The notes under the pieces are model-generated. The model saw only the letters and a list, made by a program, of their open reading frames with translations, did no database searches and was not told where the DNA came from. Shown piece by piece: positions 27,414 to 37,465 of a stretch of 64,000 bases of DNA (position 1 is the first letter of the stretch; each line of letters starts with the position of its first letter). The position numbers and the translations under genes are program-made. Source of the DNA: JAPOXR01 sp963664715 (GTDB lineage Bacteria > Pseudomonadota > Alphaproteobacteria > Rhodobacterales > Rhodobacteraceae); contig CAXXUY010000005.1 of NCBI GenBank assembly GCA_963664715.2, positions 1-64,000 on the forward strand. The letters run 5' to 3'.

Positions 27414-29630
27414 CTAGAGAAACCTCTGCGGGTCAATGTCAATCGAAACCCTGAGGTTCGAAGGGACCCGGAACTGCCGCATCCATCGCAGGATCGCTGC
27501 CTGGATCTGCGCGCCGGCATCCGCCTTGATCAGGATACGGTACCGCGTTCTCCCCCGGATCCGGAACAGCTGCGCGGGGGCCGGTCCAAACATCTGTCCT
27601 CCGATCCGGTCGATTGGATCGGAATTGCGGACCATGGTGATGGCGAGATCCTCCACCGCCCTGGAATTCCGCCCACTCACAACGATCCCGACATATCGGC
27701 CGAAAGGCGGAACTCCCGCAACCTGGCGCTCCGATGCTTCAGCGCTCAAGAACGCTTCGTCGTCTCCGGAGAGTATCGCACGGATCACCTGATGTTCCGG
27801 ATCGCATGTCTGCAACAGTGCGACGCCCCGGCGTCCCCTATCTGACCGTCCGGACCTTCCGGCAACCTGCGTCATGAGTTGAAACGTCCGCTCGGCCGCA
27901 CGAAAATCATCGCTCTTCAGGCTGAAGTCGGCATCAATGGCACCGACAACCGTCAGGCCGGGAAAATGATGGCCCTTCGCCACCAGTTGGGTTCCGATGA
28001 TGATGTCCGTGTCACCGCGCTTTATGCACTCGATCGTCTCCCTGAATCCCCGGCCTGCCTCCGCGATATCCGAAGACAGAATCTGGATTCGTGCTCCTGG
28101 AAAGAGCTCCCGCGCTTCTTCGGCAAGCCGCTCGACACCTGGCCCCAGGGCAACAAGTGCACCCTCCTCGCTGCATTGGGGGCAGACCTGCGTGGTTGGT
28201 TTCGTGCTGCCACATTGGTGGCACATGAGAATCTCCCTGAACCGGTGCTCAACCATGCGCACGTCACACTCCGGACAGACGAACTGGAACCCGCAGGCGC
28301 GGCAGATCGTCATGGGAGCGTATCCGCGGCGGTTCAGAAAGAGCAGGGCCTGTTCTCCTCTCTCCACGGCCTCCCTGACCGTCAGTGCAAGTGCTCCCGA
28401 AATCCACCGGCCGCTTGGCAAATCAGCTTCGCGCATGTCGATTGCACCCATCTCGGGAAGTTCGGTTGCACCGACCCTGACAGGCAAGTCCACCCTGTCG
28501 TATTTGCCGGTCCGCGCGTTGTTCCAGGTTTCGAGCGACGGTGTCGCCGATGCGAGCACGATCTGTGCGCCGCACAAGGAAGCCCTTAGAACGGACATGT
28601 CGCGGGCACTGTATATTGCACCCTCCTCCTGCTTGTACGATCCGTCATGCTCCTCGTCGACGACAATGAGCCCGAGATTCCGGAATGGCAGAAACAGGGC
28701 CGAACGGGCGCCGACGACCAGCTGCACATCACCTTCTCCCACACTTCGCCAGAGCCGCCTGCGCTCTGCCGGAGTAATGTCGGAGTGCCATTCGCCCGGT
28801 CTTGCTCCGAACCGCTCGGCAACCCTCCTCAGGAACTGTTCGGTAAGGGCGATTTCCGGCAGCAGCACCAGTGCCTGCCGCCCCTGGCCAAGAGTCTCGG
28901 CAACTGCCTCCAGATAGACCTCGGTCTTGCCGGACCCGGTGACGCCCTTGAGCAGGGTTGCCGAGAATTGAACGGCAGACGCCTTTTCCCGCAACCTGGA
29001 AGCCGCTCTCTGTTGGTCCGGGGTCAACTCGAGTGCCCTGTGATCCGGTTGCAGCGACGGATAGGGCCGGTCCTTGGCAACCTTGATCGGCACCAGCACG
29101 CCCTGGTTTTCGAGTCCCTTCACGACTGCTGCGCTGACTCCCGCCAGTTCGGCGATTTCACGGGTCGGCATCGGCATGCCTCCCCGATCCTCAAAGGCCC
29201 GCAGGACGCTCATCCTGGCGGGTGTTTCCGGATTTGGCAGAATTCCGGTCGGAGAATAGACTGTTCTGGTCGGCCTCGCCTCGGTTAGCCCGGGAACCCG
29301 GGTGCATAGCCGGAGCATTGAGGTAAGGGGCGTCAATGTATAGCGACCGGCCCGTTCCAGAAAGTCGCGCATTGAGGTGTCGATTGGTGGCGCGTCCAGC
29401 CGGCGCTCAATCCGGCGAAGGCGCCCTGCCTCGATCGCTCCCTCGCCCGGCCCCCAGACAACACCGATGCTGCGCGATGCGCCGAGTGGCACCTCGACCA
29501 ACTCACCCGTACGGACGGCGCCTTCAGGAGCCAGGTAATCCAGGCAGCCGTCAACCGGGCGAGTTGTCAATACGCTGACAACCTCACCTTCTTCAAACCG
29601 TTGCTCGCCTTCGTCCGGCGGTCTCGTCAC
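27414..29630 (-). CDS. priA: Primosomal replication restart helicase PriA
   Basis: Restarts stalled replication forks by loading DnaB. The 738-residue protein has the N-terminal DNA 3'-end binding domain, the DEAD-type motor with GVTGSGKTEVYLE (Walker A) and LIVVDEEHDGSYKQEEG (Walker B), and the zinc-binding insertion. In that insertion CRACG, CPEC, CHQCG and CPQC supply eight cysteines. TQLVAKGHHFPGLTVVG and QVAGRSGR are motifs V and VI. All metal ligands are present. It stands alone on the minus strand, divergent from fsa. The region 27211-27413 between it and hisC shows no gene. Confidence 0.95.
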   Translation of the reverse strand: MTRPPDEGEQRFEEGEVVSVLTTRPVDGCLDYLAPEGAVRTGELVEVPLGASRSIGVVWGPGEGAIEAGRLRRIERRLDAPPIDTSMRDFLERAGRYTLTPLTSMLRLCTRVPGLTEARPTRTVYSPTGILPNPETPARMSVLRAFEDRGGMPMPTREIAELAGVSAAVVKGLENQGVLVPIKVAKDRPYPSLQPDHRALELTPDQQRAASRLREKASAVQFSATLLKGVTGSGKTEVYLEAVAETLGQGRQALVLLPEIALTEQFLRRVAERFGARPGEWHSDITPAERRRLWRSVGEGDVQLVVGARSALFLPFRNLGLIVVDEEHDGSYKQEEGAIYSARDMSVLRASLCGAQIVLASATPSLETWNNARTGKYDRVDLPVRVGATELPEMGAIDMREADLPSGRWISGALALTVREAVERGEQALLFLNRRGYAPMTICRACGFQFVCPECDVRMVEHRFREILMCHQCGSTKPTTQVCPQCSEEGALVALGPGVERLAEEARELFPGARIQILSSDIAEAGRGFRETIECIKRGDTDIIIGTQLVAKGHHFPGLTVVGAIDADFSLKSDDFRAAERTFQLMTQVAGRSGRSDRGRRGVALLQTCDPEHQVIRAILSGDDEAFLSAEASERQVAGVPPFGRYVGIVVSGRNSRAVEDLAITMVRNSDPIDRIGGQMFGPAPAQLFRIRGRTRYRILIKADAGAQIQAAILRWMRQFRVPSNLRVSIDIDPQRFL

Positions 29631-29709
29631 TGCCCTATTCCATCCCGATGTCGCATCGGCTAATACCGTCTACTGTCACGAATTTCATCCCAAACAACTG
29701 GAACAAACA

Positions 29710-30357
29710 ATGCAATTCTTTGTCGACACCGCTGACACAACCGCGATTTCGGAGCTGGCTGACATGGGCGTGCTCGATGGTGTAACCACCAATCCGACTC
29801 TCGTCCACAAATCAGGCAAGGATCCGAAACGGGTAATCAGCGAAATCTGCAACATAGTAAAGGGTATGCCCGTCAGTGCAGAGGTCTTCTCCACAGAGAC
29901 CGACACGATGATTTCAGAAGGCGAAGAATTGGCCGGAATCGCCGAAAATGTCGTGGTCAAGGTCCCTCTGACATGGGACGGCCTCAAGGCATGTGAACGG
30001 CTCAGATCAAACGACATCCGAGTCAATGTCACGCTCTGTTTCAGTGCCAACCAGGCCCTGATGGCAGCCAAGGCGGGTGCCTCCTACATCAGCCCGTTCG
30101 TCGGTCGGCTCGACGACATCGGCCTTGATGGCATGGAACTGATAGAGGACATTCGCGAAATCTACGACAACTATGGATTCAATACCGAGATATTGGCAGC
30201 ATCAATCCGGTCTCCGCTCCAGGTCGCCAGGTGCGCCCTCGCTGGCGCGGATGTCGCCACGGTACCGCCGGCAGTCATCAGAAAGTTGGTTGACCATCCG
30301 TTGACGGACAAGGGCCTGGCCAGCTTCGTGGCCGATGCAGCAAAGATCGGGAAGTAG
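29710..30357 (+). CDS. fsa: Fructose-6-phosphate aldolase / transaldolase-like protein
   Basis: A small class I aldolase of the transaldolase family (215 residues). The Schiff-base lysine is K84 in ENVVVKVPLT; FVDTADT at the N-terminus and DGVTTNPTLVHKSG are the usual phosphate-side motifs, and NVTLCFSANQALMAAKAGASYISPFVGRLDD completes the barrel. Such short forms act as fructose-6-phosphate aldolase or as transaldolase; the sequence alone does not decide. It lies between priA and DUF484-xerC, a common alphaproteobacterial arrangement. Confidence 0.9.
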   Translation: MQFFVDTADTTAISELADMGVLDGVTTNPTLVHKSGKDPKRVISEICNIVKGMPVSAEVFSTETDTMISEGEELAGIAENVVVKVPLTWDGLKACERLRSNDIRVNVTLCFSANQALMAAKAGASYISPFVGRLDDIGLDGMELIEDIREIYDNYGFNTEILAASIRSPLQVARCALAGADVATVPPAVIRKLVDHPLTDKGLASFVADAAKIGK

Positions 30358-30392
30358 GAGGGGACCGGGACCCGTTCCGGCAGGGTATATTC

Positions 30393-31106
30393 TTGACCCA
30401 GAAAAAGGAAACCGACAAAGGCGAATTCAATCGAGTCAAGGAGTTGATCATTGCCAACCCCGGACTTGTCCTTGACGACGTGAAGGTCCTGCAGGCGCTT
30501 GCGGCAGTCCAGAACGAAGGGCTAGGAACAAATGTCATCGACGGCAGGGGAATTGCCTTCAACCGACTTGAGCAGAAGCTGAAGCATGTCCAGATGGAAA
30601 ACCAACTGCTGAAGGACGTGCTCCACGAGAATTCGGAAGCGATGCATCGAATCCACTTTGCTGCGCTGACTCTGCTTGAGGTGAAGGATTCACGACGGCT
30701 GGCCGATTTCCTTACCGGCGAGCTTCCCAACGTGATGAAGGTTGAGCAGATCCTCCTGCTTCTGGACAAGCCACTGAAGGGCAAACTCCGCGATTTGCTG
30801 GCCGATCTTGCCAAGTCCCCGGTGGACGCATCGGTCAGGCGGGCATATCTTGATCCGGTACGAGGCACTCCCGACAAGATCGTGCTCCGCCAGGTCTCAC
30901 GTACTCCGACTCCCGTCTATGGAGAGATCGGGCCACCAATCCGTTCCGAAGCACTGCTGCCGATTATGGTTGATGGTTCGGGCATGATCGGGATTCTTGC
31001 GATCGGTTCGTCGGAACCGGAGAGTTTCAAACCGCACATGTCCACGGAATTGCTCGAACTGATCCGGCAGGTGTTCACGATAACAGTTGCACGGCTGGCT
31101 GCATGA
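30393..31106 (+). CDS. DUF484 (GAF-like) protein
   Basis: Conserved partner gene of xerC. The 237-residue protein has an N-terminal helical region (DEFNRVKELIIANPGLVLDDVKVLQAL-like) with a coiled coil, then a GAF-like domain ending in GMIGILAIGSSEPESFKPHMSTELLELI. Start is a TTG at 30393; a strong AGGAGGGG overlaps the fsa stop but is 30 bases away. Its stop overlaps the xerC start by four bases (ATGA). Function not established, probably linked to chromosome dimer resolution by context only. Confidence 0.85.
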   Translation: MTQKKETDKGEFNRVKELIIANPGLVLDDVKVLQALAAVQNEGLGTNVIDGRGIAFNRLEQKLKHVQMENQLLKDVLHENSEAMHRIHFAALTLLEVKDSRRLADFLTGELPNVMKVEQILLLLDKPLKGKLRDLLADLAKSPVDASVRRAYLDPVRGTPDKIVLRQVSRTPTPVYGEIGPPIRSEALLPIMVDGSGMIGILAIGSSEPESFKPHMSTELLELIRQVFTITVARLAA

Positions 31107-32023
31107 CCGAACTTTCCGATGCCTTCAAGCAACTCCTTTCCGACTGGGTTGCCGACAAGAAGGCCTTGCGGGGCACATCCGACAACACCATCACCGCATA
31201 CCGCCGCGACGTTGCCGGGTTTCTTGTCTTCCTGACAGAACACTCCGGCCGTCCACCCGGCGTCGAACTCCTCGAGTCGACAACGCGAAGTGACATGCGA
31301 TCATGGATGGCCGCACAGAGGAGTGCTGGCCTGTCACCGAGGTCGCTGTCGCGCAAGCTTTCCGCCGTAAAGGAATTTCACCGGTGGCTCGGCAAGCGGC
31401 TGGGACTCGACCCCTCTGAAATCCTGCTGGTTAAGGCGCCGAAATTCAAGAAGAGCCTGCCGAGACCACTGCCGGAGTCAGCTGCCAGGAACCTGCTCGG
31501 CAGCATCGGAGGAGAGGATGACGCCAACTGGGTCAAGGCAAGGGACCAGGCAGTCGCCAGCCTCCTCTACGGCTGCGGCCTGCGTGTATCGGAAGCGCTG
31601 GATCTGCGATGGTCAGAATTTCCCCTGCCCGATTTGCTCAGAGTCCGTGGCAAGGGCGGCAAACACCGCATGGTTCCCGTCCTGCCCGCGGCGCGCAGTG
31701 CCGTGTCGGCCTACGCGGAACTCTGTCCCTATCCGAAGTCCGGTTTCCTGTTTTACGGCGTTAGAGGTGGCGCCCTAAACGCACGGGCGGTACGCAGGTC
31801 AATGGAAAGGGCGCGTATCAGGCTCGGCCTGCCTCCATCCGCGACGCCGCACGCCCTTCGGCATTCATTTGCAACGCACCTGCTCAAGGCAGGAGGAGAT
31901 CTGCGTGTCATCCAGGAACTGCTTGGTCACAATTCGCTGTCAACCACACAGGTCTATACCGAAGTGGAAAAGGGACGGTTGCTGGAGGTCTATGAGAGCG
32001 CCCACCCGCGAGCACGGCGATAA
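31103..32023 (+). CDS. xerC: Tyrosine recombinase XerC
   Basis: Acts with XerD at dif to resolve chromosome dimers. The N-terminal SAM-like DNA-binding domain (RGTSDNTITAYRRDVAGFLVFL) precedes the catalytic domain. Its residues are all present: R in GCGLRVSEALDL, K in RGKGGKHRMVPV, H-R in HALRHSFATHLL, H in LLGHNSLSTTQ, and the nucleophile Y in TQVYTEV. 306 residues, normal length. It is translationally coupled to DUF484. A host Xer protein rather than a phage integrase, judging by context and motifs. Confidence 0.93.
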   Translation: MTELSDAFKQLLSDWVADKKALRGTSDNTITAYRRDVAGFLVFLTEHSGRPPGVELLESTTRSDMRSWMAAQRSAGLSPRSLSRKLSAVKEFHRWLGKRLGLDPSEILLVKAPKFKKSLPRPLPESAARNLLGSIGGEDDANWVKARDQAVASLLYGCGLRVSEALDLRWSEFPLPDLLRVRGKGGKHRMVPVLPAARSAVSAYAELCPYPKSGFLFYGVRGGALNARAVRRSMERARIRLGLPPSATPHALRHSFATHLLKAGGDLRVIQELLGHNSLSTTQVYTEVEKGRLLEVYESAHPRARR

Positions 32024-32180
32024 CAGAGAAACAGCGCGTTTCACGCGGGCGGATGATCTGGAGCGCACACGATTGCCGGCCGCGGTATTGCCATTGCAAA
32101 CAGCAACACCGGCACCAGCAAGCGAAACCCGGCCACCGAGTTCGAATTCCTGAAGGCTTCAATCCATCGGCCCGGAGACT

Positions 32181-33413
32181 TCAATGACCGGTTGCTGAAG
32201 ACTCCCTGTACCACCGGGCGATGACGCTTCGTTCTTCGGGTTCCATGAATGTCACGTTGGCCGGCGGCATTGCGACACTAGCAGCCGACTGGATGAAAAT
32301 AGCGCTTGCGAGTCGGGCGATGTCGGCATCTGCATTCAGGACAACCTCCTTCGGAGGCCAGAACACCCGGTCCCAGACAGGTTCCCTTGCGTGGCAGCCG
32401 GAACAGCGCGTGGCGACAATCGAGCGGACTTCCGCGAAATCGGGATGCTCCGTGTAGGGCGCCCACGAAGAACTCATCGCAGGTTCTGCCGACGCAGTTC
32501 GAAACATTGGAGCGGTGGACAGCCACATGATGCAGATGAAGATGACCACGGTGACGGCCCAGGTCCAGTGAGGCCGCCCCCGCCCTGCATGCATGGAATT
32601 GAAGTAATGCCGGATCGTCACGCCCATCAGGAAAACCAGCGACGCAATCAGCCAGTTGTATTCTGTTGCGAATGCCAGGGGGTAGTGCACGGAAAGCATC
32701 AGGAAGATTACCGGCAGGGTAAGGTAGTTGTTGTGAGTGGATCTGAGCTTGGCAATCCTGCCGTACTCGGCATCCGGAACCCGCCCTGCCTTCATGTCCG
32801 CAACAACAATCTTCTGGTTTGGAATGATGATCAGAAACACATTCGCCGTCATAATCGTCGCGGTGAACCCGCCGAGATGCACCAGTGCGGCGCGACCCGT
32901 GATGACCTGGTCGTAGCCCCAAGCCATGGCCACCAGGAGCAAGAACAGCAGAACCATCAGCACACCCGGCCGGTTTCCCAGCCTGGACTTGCAAAGCCGG
33001 TCATAGACGAGCCAGCCGATCGCAAGAGAGGCCCCCGACACCAGGATCGCCTGAATCGTGGTAAGGTCCATCTTGGCCCGGTCTATCAGGTAGACATCTG
33101 CGCCAGCCCAATAGATGATCATCAGCAGTACGGCGCCGCTCAACCAGGTTGAATAGCTCTCCCACTTGAACCAGATCAGGTGTTCCGGCAATCGTTCGGG
33201 AGCGACACTGTATTTGCGGACATGGTAGAATCCGCCACCATGCACTTGCCATTCTTCTCCGGACACTCCTTCGGGGAGATCGTCAGGACGCCTGAGTCCG
33301 AGATCAAGCGCGATGAAATAGAAGGATGAACCGATCCAGGCGATTGCCGTGATGACATGAAGCCATCTGACCGCGAATTCGATCCATTCCCAGATTATTG
33401 CGGCATCGAGCAT
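32181..33413 (-). CDS. puuD: Cytochrome-c-linked urate hydroxylase (urate oxidase) PuuD
   Basis: Oxidises urate to 5-hydroxyisourate at the membrane, passing electrons to cytochrome c rather than to oxygen. The N-terminal ~300 residues are the multi-helix urate hydroxylase domain (WLHVITAIAWIGSSFYFIALDLGL, PEHLIWFKWESYSTWLSG). The C-terminus is a class I cytochrome c domain with the haem motif CSGCH (residues 337-341) and a distal methionine in VAMPPANVTF (about residue 382). The haem domain is intact. uraH, which removes the product, lies 52 bases upstream in the same direction, so the two form a purine-catabolism unit. Confidence 0.93.
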   Translation of the reverse strand: MLDAAIIWEWIEFAVRWLHVITAIAWIGSSFYFIALDLGLRRPDDLPEGVSGEEWQVHGGGFYHVRKYSVAPERLPEHLIWFKWESYSTWLSGAVLLMIIYWAGADVYLIDRAKMDLTTIQAILVSGASLAIGWLVYDRLCKSRLGNRPGVLMVLLFLLLVAMAWGYDQVITGRAALVHLGGFTATIMTANVFLIIIPNQKIVVADMKAGRVPDAEYGRIAKLRSTHNNYLTLPVIFLMLSVHYPLAFATEYNWLIASLVFLMGVTIRHYFNSMHAGRGRPHWTWAVTVVIFICIMWLSTAPMFRTASAEPAMSSSWAPYTEHPDFAEVRSIVATRCSGCHAREPVWDRVFWPPKEVVLNADADIARLASAIFIQSAASVAMPPANVTFMEPEERSVIARWYRESSATGH

Positions 33414-33465
33414 TCAAGTTCCTGCATTGGACCAGACCTGTCCAGCTCAACCAACTGCGCCAGGC

Positions 33466-33819
33466 TCAGCTTCCTCGATAGGTTGAGTAGCCGAATGGCG
33501 ACAGCAATAGTGGAACATGGTAGTGCTGTTCCCGGGCAATGCCAAACCTGATCGGCACCTGATCCAGGAACATCGGCTCGGCTGCCGCAACACCCACCCT
33601 TCGCAGATACTCACCCGCATGAAACACGATCTCGTAGATCCCGGTTCGGAAATTGGTGGCCGCCAACATGGGCTCACCGGTTCGGCCGTCATCATTCGTC
33701 ACCGTTGACCGGATCCATGTCCTGTCTTCGCTGTCCAGGCGATAGAGCTCGATCCGCAATCCGGCTGCCGGGCAGCCATTCGCGGTATCCAGCACATGTG
33801 TCGTCAATCTCCCTGCCAA
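33466..33819 (-). CDS. uraH: 5-hydroxyisourate hydrolase
   Basis: Transthyretin-like enzyme acting directly after PuuD in urate breakdown. The N-terminal LTTHVLDTANGCPAAGL and the C-terminal signature YRGS are diagnostic; the catalytic histidines and arginine (THVLD, EQHYHVPLL) are present. 117 residues, normal. The start is a TTG at 33819 with GGAGG five bases before it. It is co-directional with puuD. No OHCU decarboxylase (uraD) or allantoinase is in the window. Confidence 0.93.
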   Translation of the reverse strand: MAGRLTTHVLDTANGCPAAGLRIELYRLDSEDRTWIRSTVTNDDGRTGEPMLAATNFRTGIYEIVFHAGEYLRRVGVAAAEPMFLDQVPIRFGIAREQHYHVPLLLSPFGYSTYRGS

Positions 33820-33860
33820 TTTGCCCTCCGCATTATGCCCAAGTATCTGACAGCGCCGCG

Positions 33861-36140
33861 TCAGCCGTAGCTGGCAACGGTTGTGCCAGCCAGCGCCGAA
33901 ATGTTGAACAACCCCCGTGCCGTGATTGCAGAGGTGACGATGTGGGCGCGATTTCCCATCCCCATGAGGATCGGCCCGACCTCCAATCCGGATGCGACAC
34001 TCTTTAGAAGGTTTCGTGCGGCACCGGCGCCGACCGTGTTCGGATAGATCAACGTGTTGGCCCTGCCTTCAAGCCTCGACCCGGGGAACAGCCTATTGCG
34101 CAATTCCTGATCAAGTGCAGTGTCGGAGTTCATTTCTCCCTCATAGGAAAAGTCATGCCCCCCGGCATCCAGCATCGCCACAACCTCTCGCATCAACCTG
34201 CCCGACTCGCTGTCCAGGTTGCCAAACTGCGAATCAGAACACAGGGCAATCTTCGGCTCTATGCCAAACCTGCGCACGTGTCGGGCTGCTCCCAATACTG
34301 TCTGGGTGACCTGGTCCGCAGTCGGATCGGTATGGACGTGCGTGTCCGCGATGAACAGGGTTTCACCGTCACAAATGATCAGGGACAGTGCGCCAATCGG
34401 GTGCAATTCACCCTCCGAGAGTATTTGACTGACATAGTTGAGGTGCCAAAGATACTGGCCGAATGTTCCGCAGATCATGCTGTCAGCTTCCCCGCGACGG
34501 ACCATGATCGCCGCGATCGCGGTCGAGTTGGTGCGAAGGATCGCCTTGGCCAGATCAGGCGATACTCCCTTCCGGCTCATGATGCCATGGTACTCGGTCC
34601 AGTAGTCGCGGAACCGCGGGTCGTCCGTTGGATCGACCACCTCGAATCCACCGGCGGCCAAGAGAGACAACCCCGCCGTTTCGATTCTCTGTGCAATGAC
34701 GTCCGGCCTGCCAACCAGAATCGGAAAATGGCTTGTTTCTTCCAGGACAGCTTGCGTTGCGTGCAGGACCCGGAAGTCCTCTCCTTCCGCAAATACGATC
34801 CTCCGAGAATTCATACTGCTCGACTCGAAGACTGGCCGCATGGTGAAGGATGACCTGTAGACCTGATCCTCCAGCCGTCTCCGGTACTCGTCGAGATCGA
34901 TCGGCCTCGTGGCAACCCCGGATTCCAACGCAGCCGCCGCGACAGCGTGTGCCACTCTGGGCAGCAATCTCGGATCGAACGGCTTTGGAATCAGGTAACG
35001 CGGACCGAAGTTCAGTTTCTCTCCCTGGTATGCCGTCCCGACCTCGGCGGAGGTGGTTGCCCTTGCCAGGCCAGCGATCGCGTCGGCGCAGGCCAGTTTC
35101 ATTGTGTTGTTGATTTCGGTTGCACCGACATCCAGCGCACCTCTGAAGATGAACGGGAAGCAGAGGACATTGTTGACCTGGTTGAAGTAGTCCGAACGCC
35201 CCGTTGCAATCAGGGCATCAGGCGCAACTGCCAATGCGTCTTCCGGCATGATTTCCGGGACCGGGTTTGCCAGTGCGAATATGATCGGGCAGTCCGCCAT
35301 GCACTTCACCATTTCCGCCGACAGCAATCCCGGGCCGGAGAGCCCCAGAAAGAGGTCCGCTCCATCAATCGCCTCATCCAGGGACATTCCTGCACTTTCC
35401 CTGGCAAATTCGGACTTTTCAGGGGGCAGGCTTCCCCTGTCGCGACTGACAATACCCTCCCGGTCAAAAAGGAAGATGTTGTCGGTCCGAGCCCCCATCG
35501 CCACCAGCATCTTGAGGCAAGCAATGCCGGCGGCACCCGCTCCGAGCGCAACGATCCTGATGTCACTGAGGCTCTTTCCTGCCACGCGCAGAGCGTTGGT
35601 TGTGGCGGCAGCGACGACGATAGCCGTTCCATGCTGGTCGTCGTGGAATACAGGGATGTTCATGTTCTCCCTGCACAGTCTCTCGACCAGGAAGCAGTCC
35701 GGGGCCTTGATGTCTTCGAGGTTGACAGCCCCGAATGTCGGTTCAAGCCGGATCACAAGCTCGGCGAGCCTTGCAGGATCAGGTTCATCAACTTCGATGT
35801 CAAAGCAGTCGAGATTCGCGAATTTCTTGAACAGAACCGCCTTGCCTTCCATGACCGGCTTTGCGGCCTGGGCGCCAATGTCGCCCAGCCCCAGAACCGC
35901 CGAACCGTTTGAGACCACGGCGACGAGGTTGCCCTTGGCCGTATAGCGGAATGCGTCCATCGCATCCCGGTGAATCATCGTGCATGCATCGGCAACGCCG
36001 GGCGAATATGCCCGGGACAGGTCGCTGCTCGTCGTCATCGGCTTGGTAGCACGAATCTCGAGTTTCCCGGGTTTTGGGAACTCGTGATAATCAAGTGCCG
36101 CCTGCTGCGCCATTTGGGACTTCAGGTCTTCAGTGGTCAA
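33861..36140 (-). CDS. maeB: NADP-dependent malic enzyme with phosphotransacetylase-like domain
   Basis: Converts malate to pyruvate and CO2 with reduction of NADP. The first ~430 residues are the malic enzyme: SRAYSPGVADAC, VSNGSAVLGLGDIG and NIPVFHDDQHGTA are the substrate, dinucleotide and metal motifs. Residues from ~440 are a phosphotransacetylase-like domain that in MaeB proteins regulates rather than catalyses. I prefer the TTG at 36140, which has GGAG six bases upstream, over the ATG at 36176, which has none. About 759 residues, normal. Monocistronic as far as can be seen. Confidence 0.92.
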   Translation of the reverse strand: MTTEDLKSQMAQQAALDYHEFPKPGKLEIRATKPMTTSSDLSRAYSPGVADACTMIHRDAMDAFRYTAKGNLVAVVSNGSAVLGLGDIGAQAAKPVMEGKAVLFKKFANLDCFDIEVDEPDPARLAELVIRLEPTFGAVNLEDIKAPDCFLVERLCRENMNIPVFHDDQHGTAIVVAAATTNALRVAGKSLSDIRIVALGAGAAGIACLKMLVAMGARTDNIFLFDREGIVSRDRGSLPPEKSEFARESAGMSLDEAIDGADLFLGLSGPGLLSAEMVKCMADCPIIFALANPVPEIMPEDALAVAPDALIATGRSDYFNQVNNVLCFPFIFRGALDVGATEINNTMKLACADAIAGLARATTSAEVGTAYQGEKLNFGPRYLIPKPFDPRLLPRVAHAVAAAALESGVATRPIDLDEYRRRLEDQVYRSSFTMRPVFESSSMNSRRIVFAEGEDFRVLHATQAVLEETSHFPILVGRPDVIAQRIETAGLSLLAAGGFEVVDPTDDPRFRDYWTEYHGIMSRKGVSPDLAKAILRTNSTAIAAIMVRRGEADSMICGTFGQYLWHLNYVSQILSEGELHPIGALSLIICDGETLFIADTHVHTDPTADQVTQTVLGAARHVRRFGIEPKIALCSDSQFGNLDSESGRLMREVVAMLDAGGHDFSYEGEMNSDTALDQELRNRLFPGSRLEGRANTLIYPNTVGAGAARNLLKSVASGLEVGPILMGMGNRAHIVTSAITARGLFNISALAGTTVASYG

Positions 36141-36502
36141 TTCTGTCTCCAATACAGTCCGCTGCCTGGCAACCATCCTGGCGGGCAGTTGTGTATTGCC
36201 AAGACTGGCTCAAACCGAAGCATTATAGGATTCTCTGCAAGATGCCAGCCTCCAGGCAGTGCGCCGGCGAATGAAACGGAAAGGTCCGGGGCCCCAAGCC
36301 GGGACAACGTACAACCTGCAGGCGCCTTTCAGTCAGCCCTGGCTTCGATCAGGAACAGCAATCCCGCGCAGCCCCGGTACCTGGCTGCCTCCCCTGCTCG
36401 AAGCGCATGTCTATCGCCGGTGGAAGCCGCCCATCGAAACCAGTGAATTCCCGTTTGGACATCCAGGTTCCGGAAATGCCTCCATCCGGATAACCGTCCC
36501 GG
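36141..36502. other. Gap upstream of maeB
   Basis: About 360 bases between maeB and the phosphodiesterase gene with no gene or clear regulatory element. Reading frames here lack coding character. Confidence 0.4.
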
Positions 36503-37306
36503 TCAGAATTGTTCGGCAGACAACACAACCTGGCGGTGGAAGAAGTCTTCCAGGAGAACGACCGTGGATTCTTCACCCGACCAAACGACCGCATATTGTC
36601 CTGGTCCGTCCAGTCGTGGTGCGCGCTTGTTGGCGTCAAACCTGCGTGGAGCGATATTGTAGTGGCAACCGGCAAACGTCGTGAAAGGAATACCGCGAAT
36701 CGAACCGGATGAGTTGAGGTGAACATGTCCCGAAATCACGTGACGCAGGTCCGGATGGCCCGACAGGACGTCCACGAGCATGTCGTTGTTTCGAAGCTTG
36801 ATGCCGTCGGTCGAGACCATCAGGTCTGCAATGTTGTGATGCAGGATCACGACAGCGGGTCTGTCCCTGGCCTCACCCAGCACTCCCGCCAGCCAGGTCA
36901 GTTGCGTATCTGACAACTGGCCCGGATGTTCACCGTCGCTGACTGAGTCCAGCACGACTATTCGCTGGCCATGAGCATCTATGCAATGGTCAATCTTCCC
37001 TGTTTCCGCATTTGCCATGTCGCCGAACACCTTCTCGAAATTGACGCGGTCATCGTGGTTCCCGAGTGTAATGTAACAGGGCAATTCAAACCCATCGAGT
37101 TCGGCTGCAAGTCTTTCATATGATTCAGTTTCACCTCGATCCGTGAGGTCTCCCGCAATGATGCAGAACTCCGCATCTCGATTGAATTCACCGATGTGGG
37201 CGACTGCCTCGCGAAACCTCGCCGTGGTATCGACCGAATGCGAGAGTTCGCCATCGGGAACAAAGTGGACGTCTGAAACCACCAGGAATTTGAACACTGT
37301 ATCCAT
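36503..37306 (-). CDS. Calcineurin-like phosphodiesterase (CpdA/class III PDE type)
   Basis: A two-metal phosphoesterase of 267 residues. The metal ligands are visible in order: SDVHF, AGDLTDRG, LGNHDDR, ILHHN and SGHVH, exactly the spacing of class III cyclic-nucleotide phosphodiesterases and related enzymes. The substrate cannot be told; cAMP phosphodiesterase and glycerophosphodiester hydrolase are both possible. The ATG at 37306 touches a GAGG; the GTG three codons later (37297) has better spacing and may be the true start. It stands between the conserved hypothetical gene and maeB, all on the minus strand. Confidence 0.85.
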   Translation of the reverse strand: MDTVFKFLVVSDVHFVPDGELSHSVDTTARFREAVAHIGEFNRDAEFCIIAGDLTDRGETESYERLAAELDGFELPCYITLGNHDDRVNFEKVFGDMANAETGKIDHCIDAHGQRIVVLDSVSDGEHPGQLSDTQLTWLAGVLGEARDRPAVVILHHNIADLMVSTDGIKLRNNDMLVDVLSGHPDLRHVISGHVHLNSSGSIRGIPFTTFAGCHYNIAPRRFDANKRAPRLDGPGQYAVVWSGEESTVVLLEDFFHRQVVLSAEQF

Positions 37307-37465
37307 CCTCTTGCAAATCGACCTTGAACTATTGGCGGAACCGTCGAGTTTCCAGAGCCAATTGAACCGGTTTCCAGAAAAGGAACTCTGCTTGTCCTGA
37401 CCGGGACAATCGGGGTGTCGGCAAGGGTAAGCTCTTCGGATTCCTGGTGGCGGCCAGCCAATTGA

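Noticed and set aside
31103..32023. Phage or island integrase
   Set aside because: Context (DUF484 overlap, fsa, priA) and motifs fit the host XerC; no att-like repeats or tRNA gene adjoin it.
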